Source: Candidatus Thorarchaeota archaeon SMTZ1-83
Lineage (GTDB): Archaea; Asgardarchaeota; Thorarchaeia; Thorarchaeales; Thorarchaeaceae
DNA: 7,754 nucleotides
NCBI GenBank assembly: GCA_001563325.1
Contig: LRSK01000037.1
Coordinates: forward strand, 1 to 7,754
Direction of reading: 5' to 3'
Both the position numbers and the translations under genes were made by a program. The number at the start of each line of letters is the position of its first letter. The stretch's first letter is position 1. Under the pieces are notes generated by a model. It did not search any database, was not told where the DNA came from, and saw only the letters and a list, made by a program, of their open reading frames with translations. This document shows, piece by piece, positions 1 to 6,404 of the stretch.

Positions 1-263
1 TCGCGGTCGTCGACAAGGCAGTCCTTGGGTATGACACATCTGACCATACTATCATTGTCACAGATATCAAACCGGATATTGTTGCCCTTGGCTATGACCA
101 GAAGACCGACATTCATTCATTGGAGAAACACTTCCAAGAGAAGAACATGACCACGGAGATCGTGCGACTTGAACAGCGAAAGGCCGATGGACTATACTCA
201 TCAACTCTGATACGAGAACGAATAATTGAATTCTACCGAGAGAATGGCAGAGCCAGAATATAG
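1..263 (+). CDS. ribL: FAD synthetase-like cytidylyl/adenylyltransferase, C-terminal part (5' end outside window)
   Basis: The reading frame opens at base 3 and gives 86 residues before TAG at 261-263; the N-terminal HxGH-type nucleotide-binding half lies left of the window. Visible marks of the nucleotidyltransferase (cytidylyltransferase-like) fold are KPDIVALGYDQ near residues 25-35 and YSSTLIRERI near 66-75, which corresponds to the family's (S)SST.(I)R motif that binds nucleotide phosphates. The GYDQ form is typical of archaeal RibL, which makes FAD from FMN and ATP in the cytoplasm. A TagD-like glycerol-phosphate or other cytidylyltransferase remains possible because the N-terminal half is missing. 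The visible C-terminal part contains no cysteine, although the Methanocaldococcus RibL is reported to depend on C-terminal cysteines. The gene converges on the membrane-protein gene with only base 264 between the two stop codons. Confidence 0.72.
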   Translation, partial: AVVDKAVLGYDTSDHTIIVTDIKPDIVALGYDQKTDIHSLEKHFQEKNMTTEIVRLEQRKADGLYSSTLIRERIIEFYRENGRARI

Positions 264-264
264 C

Positions 265-1614
265 CTACATCACCAGCTCGCCACGTGCCCTCGCCTCACG
301 GACTAGGAATGCTTTTCTCTCACGTCTATTAAAAGTCCATTTCCATATTCCAAAGGCGGCTCCAACTGAGAATATCAACCCAATGATTCCCAGAAGTGTA
401 TACCAACCAAATGGAAAATGGATAAAGAAATCAGGAAGTGGTCCGGCTATGAAATATGGCCAGTTGACAACTACTCCAAACGCATAGAGGAAACCCACAA
501 TTGTCAGTTCCTTTAGATAGCCAACTCTATGCTCATCTTTCTCAAAGAGGAATATGGCAGGGCCTAGCCAGAAGAGGTACCAAGGCATTTCCCACCTGAA
601 TACAAAGAGGACTGCTGGAAGCATGTAGATGTAGAATGGCTGAAGCAGCCGAATCTTTCCGAATAAGGATGCATTCCGGAAGGCTTCCCTGTTGGGGAGA
701 TAAAGCCGAATGGTGAACAGCATGAAACCCACATATATCAGAAGGGGTATGAGTGCGGGCGGCCAAAAATAGCTGCCAATGATCGTGCCGTTCTCGACAA
801 TTGGAGTACTAGTGAATAGGCCGGGGTACATGGGATTCACTATGAATGAGCTGTAGGCAGATGTATTCAGGAAATGGTTCAGCAAGGAGCTGAAGTCAGC
901 ACCCAGAAACAGAAAGGGGACAATTGTCAGTAGAGTGGACCCCAGGAACCATATTATGGATACAGGCGCAGCTAAGAATATTATTGGTAGAGCGACAACT
1001 GAGTAAATCTTGGTCTGGACTGAAAGACCAAGTGCAAACATGGCCTTGCCATATTGCTTGTCCTGGAGAAGAACCAATGACATAAGAAAGAGGCAGTCTA
1101 CAATTGGCTCGAGCTTCCCTCCTCCAGCCGACATAATCAAACCGTAGACATAGTATCCGGTGAAGAAGAAGCGAGCCCACTGGCTCTTGAAGATGCGATC
1201 ACCCAAGAGAATCGCAATCAGAACAAGATTCAGATTGAACACGAGTGTCAATATGAAATTCAACCATAGCGGTTGCAAACCACCTTGTCCAGGGAATAAC
1301 CACGTGGCTATTGCAAAGAAGATTAGTCCAAAGACTGGATACTCATAGGTGATGTTGCCCAAGTAATCAGGAAGCACGTGCAAGTCATCATTGTATCCCC
1401 ATTCTGGTGGAAGAGCTGCGGCCAGCTCATGGTCATTCATTTCGTAGACTTCGAAACCGTATATCCAGAAAGCCTCACCGTACATCTCGTTTCGATTGCG
1501 GTCTCGTTCAATGACAAGATAATTGGCGAAGGGGATAGCAATCATTGAGATTATCAAGCTCAGTACTAGCTCTCGTCGGAATCTCCAAATTGTGATTGAG
1601 ATTGCACGGAGCAT
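265..1614 (-). CDS. Polytopic membrane protein, probable GT-C fold glycosyltransferase (GT87/DUF2029-like)
   Basis: Integral membrane protein of 449 residues with about 11-13 hydrophobic segments (for example 14-34, 91-107, 118-138, 146-163, 204-238, 284-303, 325-342, 368-385, 405-425). A long charged loop follows TM1 (about 35-90), where GT-C enzymes keep acidic catalytic residues. Other GT-C/GT87-like features are YEYPVFG (90-96), GGKLEPIVDCLFL (165-177), the segment GLSVQTKIYSVVALP (196-210), which resembles the family's 'A..TK..P...LP' pattern, and MPWYLFWLGP (343-352). Members transfer sugars from polyprenyl-phosphate donors on the outer face of the membrane. Donor and acceptor cannot be told from sequence. 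The frame extends upstream to a TTG at 1671, but I choose ATG at 1614: it has AGGTGG seven bases upstream and TM1 follows directly. The extra 19 residues of the longer form are polar and Gly/Pro/Ser-rich. A basic tail (RRERKAF..REARARGE) ends the protein, presumably cytoplasmic. Confidence 0.75.
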   Translation of the reverse strand: MLRAISITIWRFRRELVLSLIISMIAIPFANYLVIERDRNRNEMYGEAFWIYGFEVYEMNDHELAAALPPEWGYNDDLHVLPDYLGNITYEYPVFGLIFFAIATWLFPGQGGLQPLWLNFILTLVFNLNLVLIAILLGDRIFKSQWARFFFTGYYVYGLIMSAGGGKLEPIVDCLFLMSLVLLQDKQYGKAMFALGLSVQTKIYSVVALPIIFLAAPVSIIWFLGSTLLTIVPFLFLGADFSSLLNHFLNTSAYSSFIVNPMYPGLFTSTPIVENGTIIGSYFWPPALIPLLIYVGFMLFTIRLYLPNREAFRNASLFGKIRLLQPFYIYMLPAVLFVFRWEMPWYLFWLGPAIFLFEKDEHRVGYLKELTIVGFLYAFGVVVNWPYFIAGPLPDFFIHFPFGWYTLLGIIGLIFSVGAAFGIWKWTFNRRERKAFLVREARARGELVM

Positions 1615-1621
1615 ATTCTTA

Positions 1622-1627
1622 CCACCT
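1622..1627 (-). promoter_or_regulatory. Shine-Dalgarno site deciding the start of the membrane glycosyltransferase
   Basis: On the minus strand AGGTGG is followed by seven bases and then ATG at 1614. It matches the AGGTG part of the archaeal anti-SD complement AGGAGGTGAT. This favours ATG 1614 over the upstream TTG at 1671, which has no purine-rich site at a suitable distance. Confidence 0.6.
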
Positions 1628-1704
1628 GAATCATCTTTCGCGGGAGACGGTGGCCCGCTTCTCGAGAGCAATAATTAAGGTTTCGTGAGCAGAGCACACG
1701 CACG

Positions 1705-1716
1705 TATTATATAATC
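1705..1716 (-). promoter_or_regulatory. Candidate TATA box for the membrane glycosyltransferase gene
   Basis: The minus strand reads GATTATATAATA, the most AT-rich stretch of the 118-bp gap between this gene and the upstream 647-residue gene. It lies 17-28 bases past that gene's stop. Archaeal initiation about 25 bases downstream would fall near 1680-1690, giving a leader of roughly 70 bases to ATG 1614. The core ATTATATAAT (1706-1715) is a perfect palindrome, so orientation cannot be fixed from the box alone. It suggests the membrane gene can be transcribed separately from the deoC cluster. Confidence 0.45.
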
Positions 1717-1732
1717 ACTAGCAATACATAAG

Positions 1733-3676
1733 TCAGCTCAGATATGTTGGGCAAGGCCAAGCATCGCATTTGAGGCAATTTGTGCATCTTTCAGCATCAA
1801 CTGCAATCCTCGCTTCGTCTAAGTTCAATGCCTCTTGGTCGCATTGAGGAACGCAAGATCCACATGCTTGACAGAAGAGCGCCCGTTTCATTGTGCGTTC
1901 TACTTGCTCTGCTAGAACCTCAATCTCGGATCCTTCTTTCCCCCGAATAGTCATTGAGCCCGAGCTGAATAGTGCGATAGTGCTGTTACCAGAGGTTGTT
2001 CTGAGGGCTCCAAGCTCTTCAGATACTTTCGTCCTTCCGAAAATAGGCATCAGTTTTGACGCTCGAATCAGATCTATACCTTCTGAGAATTGTCCCTCCA
2101 GACTAAAACCTGAATCTGTGCATGGAGAGACTCCCTTTACCAATTCTAGCTCCAAGCGTTCAGAAGGGCCAGGTCGCACACCTTCTATGTCCAATCCGAG
2201 TTCCTCTATCAACTTCAACTGGCCAGGCGGAAGGCTCTTCCATCTCCAGAATCCAAGCTCGGCCCACTCTTTCGAATAGCCGAGCTTTTCAGCCCAATCA
2301 CTAATCTTCTGCTTCCATCTTGTGTAGAGTTTCGGATGGGTTTCGCGAAGGCTCTCAATCTCTGCAAGGGGTGATGCAGGACACAAGTAGCAGCCCATTC
2401 TATGATAGCCCTCATTATACAGTGGGTTGAATGGTTCTTTCTCTTTGAATATGTAGAGCCACACTTCTAGTGCATTCCATTTCTGAATTGGATTTGCAGA
2501 TGTTTGTCCGGGAACCCATGGATTAGAAGATACCCTTGACTCCACAGACCGCTGAAATGACTCGAGCTTCCTCTGACCCATGAAGCTTAGCGTGTCGCTG
2601 CCAATCTCCTCACTGATTGCAATCGCTGCAGGACCAAGCTTTAGAACCTTGCAGCACCATCGGAAATCCCTTGCAGGCGGTCCAAAGGTTTCAATTGACT
2701 CCCAGAACTGCTCGCCAGCCTCCTGTGTAACAATTGATGCCTGATGGCGAACAGCAAATTCATTCAGGTATTCTACGGTTTCGGGAAGCTCAAGACCAGT
2801 GTCCATAAAGAAGAGTGGGGGGCTTTCATTCAGTGCCTTTTCCACAAGCAGATATGTGACTAGGGAGTCCTTGCCCCCGCTGAAACCAACAACTACAGGC
2901 AATTGATGCTTTTCGATAGTCCGTTTTATGAACGAGATTGCCTCGTTTTCAATCACATCGATGTCGTTGCTGTTAGCTTTCACTGCGTCATCCCAAGTGG
3001 CTGTTGTTGGATTGATGGTTGGCGGCCTTGGGTCGTCCACCTCGCGAATCTTGACGGCAAACCCCTTCGACTCATGGGCCATTTCTTCACCACTCATTCT
3101 GGCGATTCCAACACCTATTACTGCTCCATTTGAATCAGCAATCCAGACTTCTTCACCAGCCTCAATGCCTGAATCGCAGCCAGCAATGCCGGGGAGCATC
3201 AGATTTGCGCCTTTCTTCAGGTATTCCAGTACACCATCATAACATGAAACCCACTTCTGCCTGCTATGCTCTCCGATTCGGCGCCCTCCCTCCAAAGAGA
3301 GGAGGAAAGTATAGCCTCGCTGAGGGATGTCGTAACGAAGACGACCAATGATATAGCCATCGACAACGAACTCAAACATCGCGTCCAGCGAAGAAACCTT
3401 GTTGATTATTATGGTCTTATCGGCAGGTAAGACCTTCTGACCTACCGCAGGACCAAATTGCCTGTCTATTGTGGCTATTGCGCAGCGGAGGTGGCCTTCC
3501 ATTGCAGGATAGGGATCGCCCGGTGGTGATATATGCACTTTTCTGGGCTCATGACCACAGACTCCACATCTGGTTTCAGCTGGCCTCGGGACGTTACACT
3601 CATCGCACCAGAATAGCCTGATCTTGGTGAGGAAAGGGGCATGAGACCTTCTGAACTTTCGACGGCTTTGTTTCAT
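1733..3676 (-). CDS. Zinc-ribbon / PUA / PAPS-reductase-like PP-loop / 2x[4Fe-4S] ferredoxin fusion protein
   Basis: A 647-residue multidomain cytoplasmic protein of an archaeal family often labelled phosphoadenosine phosphosulfate reductase; its true substrate is unknown. In order: a zinc ribbon with C24, C27, C37 and C40; a conserved region with PPGDPYPA (51-58); a PUA-like segment about 172-212 (GEEVWIADSNGAVIGVGIA); a PP-loop ATP-pyrophosphatase core with SGGKDS (266-271) and FMDTGLELPETVEYL (290-304); a cysteine pair C341-C342 and C429-x2-C432, the CC..CxxC pattern that holds a [4Fe-4S] cluster in APS reductases; a linker with STIALFSSGSMTIRGKE (565-581); and a di-cluster ferredoxin with C602, C605, C608, C612 and C631, C634, C637, C642. 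The catalytic ECG(L/I)H motif of sulfonucleotide reductases is absent, so sulfate reduction is not supported. PUA plus PP-loop could instead point to RNA or sulfur-transfer chemistry. It lies 40 bp after AOR, likely in the same operon. ATG 3676 has no well-spaced SD. Confidence 0.82.
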   Translation of the reverse strand: MKQSRRKFRRSHAPFLTKIRLFWCDECNVPRPAETRCGVCGHEPRKVHISPPGDPYPAMEGHLRCAIATIDRQFGPAVGQKVLPADKTIIINKVSSLDAMFEFVVDGYIIGRLRYDIPQRGYTFLLSLEGGRRIGEHSRQKWVSCYDGVLEYLKKGANLMLPGIAGCDSGIEAGEEVWIADSNGAVIGVGIARMSGEEMAHESKGFAVKIREVDDPRPPTINPTTATWDDAVKANSNDIDVIENEAISFIKRTIEKHQLPVVVGFSGGKDSLVTYLLVEKALNESPPLFFMDTGLELPETVEYLNEFAVRHQASIVTQEAGEQFWESIETFGPPARDFRWCCKVLKLGPAAIAISEEIGSDTLSFMGQRKLESFQRSVESRVSSNPWVPGQTSANPIQKWNALEVWLYIFKEKEPFNPLYNEGYHRMGCYLCPASPLAEIESLRETHPKLYTRWKQKISDWAEKLGYSKEWAELGFWRWKSLPPGQLKLIEELGLDIEGVRPGPSERLELELVKGVSPCTDSGFSLEGQFSEGIDLIRASKLMPIFGRTKVSEELGALRTTSGNSTIALFSSGSMTIRGKEGSEIEVLAEQVERTMKRALFCQACGSCVPQCDQEALNLDEARIAVDAERCTNCLKCDAWPCPTYLS

Positions 3677-3683
3677 TCGAGCC

Positions 3684-3697
3684 AGTTGCGGTCAACT
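3684..3697 (-). repeat. Small inverted repeat between the AOR gene and the PP-loop/ferredoxin gene
   Basis: The minus strand reads AGTTG-ACCG-CAACT, a perfect 5-bp stem with a 4-base loop. It sits between a GGAG (3696-3699), whose AG it overlaps, and the ATG at 3676. GGAG is 19 bases from the start in linear form, too far for a normal SD, but folding the hairpin would bring it closer. It could equally be chance in a 40-base spacer; there is no T-run, so it is not a terminator. Confidence 0.25.
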
Positions 3698-3716
3698 CCA
3701 TTTGCAGGTGTTGCGG

Positions 3717-5510
3717 CTAGGCATCTATTTTCAGCCTTTTGATACGGTCCTTGGACGGTTGGCCTTCTTTGTCCCAGCCCCTGAGGGAATAGTATTCGGC
3801 AAGCATTTCATTAAGATGAACCACACGGCCCCTGGAGTTGCCTTCTGGAAGGGGACTGAAGAATCGAGGGGGTAATTGGTCATCCTTGGCGGATAAGCCC
3901 TCGCGGTTGTTGAACATACGCTCTAGATTATAGATACGCTCACCAATTTCTAGTATATCTCGACCATTCACAGGGAGGCCAGTTCCCGCGGCAAGGAATT
4001 CTGCATAGTCATCGACTGTCCATGCGAAGTTCGTGAACCGACAGAGAATCATCGAGTCCATCGCAGCGGATAGGTTTTGATAGAGAATTACCAGGTCAGC
4101 TTTCCCTCTCGGATTATCTCGGTCCACTCTGACTGGACTTCCAAGAATCTCGGGACCGATGAGGTAGGATCTTAGGTGACAACCGCCTCTATTGGATGTG
4201 GCATATCCGAGCGCATGACCCTGAGCTCCACGGGGATCATAGGCGGGAATTTCTAGACCCTTCGCATGCATTGCTAATTCTGGAGCGCCATTCTTTTCTG
4301 CGAAGGCTCGACTTCCTTCTCCCAGTTCCGCACCAAGACCGCGAGCATGGCCAATATCCCGGATTAGGTCAATTAGGCCTTCTGTGCTGCCAAACTTCAT
4401 TGATGCATCAATCTTGCCTCTCTGGTAGAGCTCCATGACGCACCCTATGGTGCTGCCCACAGAAATGGTATCAAGTCCAAGCAGGTTACACTCATGATTT
4501 GCTAGAGTGATCCATTCTAGGTCATTTATACCACATTGTGGTCCAAATGCCCAAATAGTCTCATACTCTGGACCACCCACCTCTTGGTCACCTACACGAC
4601 TTATGCGGCCGCACCCAATGGGGCAACCAAAACAGTTGTACCTCCCAACTAGTAGCCGCTCAAGCAGCTTCTCTCCGGAAACGCCCACTGCATCATTGAA
4701 GGTCCCCTCCTGAAAATTGTGGGTGGGCAACATACCGAATTCGTTGGTCACATTGACTAGCACGGATGTACCATAGATAGGAAGTGACTTGTCTGTCACT
4801 GCGTTCTTCTTGATGAGGTGTCTTGCCCGCTTGACTGCCTCGGTCAGTCGATCCTTATCATCTACTCCAACACTGCCAGTACCCTTCACAACAACAGCCT
4901 TGAGGTTCTTTGAACCCATGACTGCACCCACACCACCTCGACCAGCGGCTCTATGCTTGTCTGTCATAATCGCTGCAAGCTTGACCTTATTCTCCCCCCC
5001 AGGGCCAATGCATGCGACCTGTGCCTTGGGATCGGTTTCTCCTAGAAGCATGTCAGTGGTCTCGTATACATCCTTGCCCCAAACCTTGGAGGCGTCACGG
5101 ATTTCGACCTGCTCATCGTTAATCCAGAGATAGACTGGAGTGGGCGAACTCCCTTCGAATATTATTGCAGCATAGCCTGCACGTCGCAGCTGTGCACCGA
5201 TATAGCCTCCAACATTGGAATCAAATATTGTGCCCGTGAGTGGAGATTTGGTGATGACCTCCAGTCTGCCTGCAGTGGGAACAGGCATTGCTGTGAGGGG
5301 TCCAATGGCAAATATCAGAAGGTTCTCAGGAGATAGCGCATCAACTTTAGGGGAAAGAGTATCATAGAGAATCTTTACACCCAGACCCCTACCTCCAAGG
5401 TAGTTCCTATACAGATCATCAGGAATAGGCTCAGTAGTGGTCTTATTCTCCGTCAGTGATACTCGAAGGATTTTAGATTCGATATATGGCAATGGAGTGT
5501 CTGACATCAT
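3717..5510 (-). CDS. aor: Tungsten-containing aldehyde:ferredoxin oxidoreductase
   Basis: Oxidises aldehydes to carboxylic acids and passes two electrons to ferredoxin, using a bis-pterin tungsten (rarely molybdenum) cofactor and one [4Fe-4S] cluster, in the cytoplasm. The 597 residues match the usual length of about 600. Family marks: GGRGLG (39-44); NVGGYIGAQLRRAGY (99-113); AAGRGGVGAVMGSKNLKAV (188-206) for cofactor binding; cluster ligands C293, C296, C300 (CFGCPIGC) and distal C490 (MDSMILCRF); GGPEYET (312-318) and NRGGCHLRSY (440-449), which carry the Glu and His expected near tungsten (probably E315 and H445); CNLLGLDTIS (341-350), a pterin-binding segment. All key cysteines are present. 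Aldehyde specificity (AOR, FOR or GOR-like) cannot be set from sequence. The start is ATGATG; the second ATG (5507) sits 8 bases from GGAGG and may be the one used. It follows deoC by 9 bp, which makes acetaldehyde a plausible substrate by inference. Confidence 0.93.
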   Translation of the reverse strand: MMSDTPLPYIESKILRVSLTENKTTTEPIPDDLYRNYLGGRGLGVKILYDTLSPKVDALSPENLLIFAIGPLTAMPVPTAGRLEVITKSPLTGTIFDSNVGGYIGAQLRRAGYAAIIFEGSSPTPVYLWINDEQVEIRDASKVWGKDVYETTDMLLGETDPKAQVACIGPGGENKVKLAAIMTDKHRAAGRGGVGAVMGSKNLKAVVVKGTGSVGVDDKDRLTEAVKRARHLIKKNAVTDKSLPIYGTSVLVNVTNEFGMLPTHNFQEGTFNDAVGVSGEKLLERLLVGRYNCFGCPIGCGRISRVGDQEVGGPEYETIWAFGPQCGINDLEWITLANHECNLLGLDTISVGSTIGCVMELYQRGKIDASMKFGSTEGLIDLIRDIGHARGLGAELGEGSRAFAEKNGAPELAMHAKGLEIPAYDPRGAQGHALGYATSNRGGCHLRSYLIGPEILGSPVRVDRDNPRGKADLVILYQNLSAAMDSMILCRFTNFAWTVDDYAEFLAAGTGLPVNGRDILEIGERIYNLERMFNNREGLSAKDDQLPPRFFSPLPEGNSRGRVVHLNEMLAEYYSLRGWDKEGQPSKDRIKRLKIDA

Positions 5511-5515
5511 TAATT

Positions 5516-5520
5516 CCTCC
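5516..5520 (-). promoter_or_regulatory. Shine-Dalgarno site of AOR overlapping the deoC stop codon
   Basis: The minus strand reads TAGGAGGAATTAATGATG: the deoC stop TAG (5522-5520) shares its G with the GGAGG that serves AOR. The spacing is 5 bases to the first ATG and 8 to the second. The arrangement is typical of translational coupling, so AOR synthesis should follow DeoC synthesis. Confidence 0.8.
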
Positions 5521-6341
5521 TAGTCATTGAAAACGTTCCCCGATCTGTCAGGACATATAGTACATCGTTCCTTGTACCACACGTAGACCTCCTTGGGCTG
5601 CTTTGCAAGGTTGGCCTGGCGACTGGGACAGTCCCAGCATGGTCTGTCTTCCTGCATCCAGCTATCGCTATACTTAGCCCATCGGAAGTCTTCTACGATA
5701 GCAACACCTGCACTAGTTCCCAGTCTGTCAGCGCCTGCATCGAGCATCTTAATCGCATCTTTGAAGCTCCGAATTCCACCTGCAGCCTTGACTCCCATGT
5801 CTTTGCCAACAGTTTCTCTCATCAATCGCACATCATACGGAGTTGCACCCATTGGACCAAAGCCTGTCGAAGTCTTCACAAAGTCAGCCCCAGCCTCCTT
5901 TGATAGCAGGCAACCTTTACGTTTCTGGTCATCAATCAAGAGGCCTGTTTCGAGAATCACCTTGGTATGGGCGTCACCAGATGCAGACACAACCCCCTCA
6001 ATGTCACTGCGGACGAGCTCATAGTTCTCGTCTCGTAGAGCGCCGACATTCACTACCATGTCTACCTCATGGGCACCTGCACGTACTGCGTCCTTGGTTT
6101 CGAAAGCCTTCACCTCAGATGTGTTGGCTCCGAGAGGAAATCCAATCACGCAACACACCTTCACGTCAGAGTCCTTCAGGAGCTCTGCAGCATAGGCAAC
6201 ATGAACTGGATTGATACAAACAGCTGCAAAATTGTAGGTGAGCGCCTCCTCACAGATCTGCAGAATCTTACTCTGTTTTGTATCGGCTTTTAGGACAGTA
6301 TGGTCAATAGTTTTTGCTAGCGCTTCGACAGTAAGGTCCAT
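5520..6341 (-). CDS. deoC: Deoxyribose-phosphate aldolase with cysteine-rich C-terminal extension
   Basis: Class I aldolase that reversibly cleaves 2-deoxy-D-ribose 5-phosphate to D-glyceraldehyde 3-phosphate and acetaldehyde, in deoxynucleoside catabolism. The TIM-barrel part fills residues 1 to about 218: IDHTVLKAD (12-20), [12 protein letters not shown] (91-102) with catalytic D94, FVKTSTGF (154-161) with the Schiff-base lysine K156, and VKAAGGIR (184-191) with the second active-site lysine K185; DRLGTSAG (205-212) helps bind phosphate. Family members usually end soon after, at about 215-260 residues. Here about 55 residues follow, with C235-x2-C238 and C260-x2-C263 and many aromatic and charged residues, which looks like a small zinc or Fe-S binding tail. 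ATG 6341 has GGTGG seven bases upstream. It is the first gene of the tight deoC-aor-PP-loop cluster, or the second if the PRC-barrel gene 63 bp upstream is cotranscribed. Confidence 0.94.
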   Translation of the reverse strand: MDLTVEALAKTIDHTVLKADTKQSKILQICEEALTYNFAAVCINPVHVAYAAELLKDSDVKVCCVIGFPLGANTSEVKAFETKDAVRAGAHEVDMVVNVGALRDENYELVRSDIEGVVSASGDAHTKVILETGLLIDDQKRKGCLLSKEAGADFVKTSTGFGPMGATPYDVRLMRETVGKDMGVKAAGGIRSFKDAIKMLDAGADRLGTSAGVAIVEDFRWAKYSDSWMQEDRPCWDCPSRQANLAKQPKEVYVWYKERCTICPDRSGNVFND

Positions 6342-6348
6342 AATAGTG

Positions 6349-6353
6349 CCACC
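6349..6353 (-). promoter_or_regulatory. Shine-Dalgarno site of deoC
   Basis: On the minus strand GGTGG is followed by seven bases and ATG 6341. This is the same motif and spacing as before the membrane glycosyltransferase, and it supports the start, which directly precedes the conserved IDHT segment. Confidence 0.55.
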
Positions 6354-6377
6354 AGACGCGAAATGCGATGCTAGGGG

Positions 6378-6385
6378 CTATTAAC
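6378..6385 (-). promoter_or_regulatory. Weak candidate TATA box for the deoC cluster
   Basis: The minus strand reads GTTAATAG within the 63-bp gap between the PRC-barrel stop and deoC. Initiation about 25 bases downstream would lie near 6355, leaving a leader just long enough for the GGTGG site. The match is weak, and cotranscription with the PRC-barrel gene is an equally good reading. Confidence 0.25.
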
Positions 6386-6404
6386 CCTTCCATAGGCTAG
6401 AAAG

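Noticed and set aside
542..1348. Minus- and plus-strand frames of 62-94 codons inside the membrane glycosyltransferase gene
   Set aside because: They are shadows in other frames of a continuous polytopic membrane protein.
1706..1715. Palindrome ATTATATAAT as a repressor operator
   Set aside because: A short all-AT palindrome is expected of a TATA box. There are no longer flanking inverted arms.
1893..3351. Several plus-strand open frames of 60-128 codons opposite the PP-loop/ferredoxin gene
   Set aside because: They are antisense shadows of a long gene with clear domains, have Ser/Pro-rich low-complexity translations, and lack SD sites.
1733..3676. Reading this gene as an assimilatory PAPS/APS reductase (cysH)
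   Set aside because: The ECG(L/I)H catalytic cysteine motif is absent, no other sulfate assimilation gene is in the window, and extra PUA and ferredoxin domains are present.
4196..6293. Plus-strand open frames opposite aor and deoC
   Set aside because: The opposite strand encodes full-length AOR and DeoC with all catalytic residues. The plus-strand products match no family.
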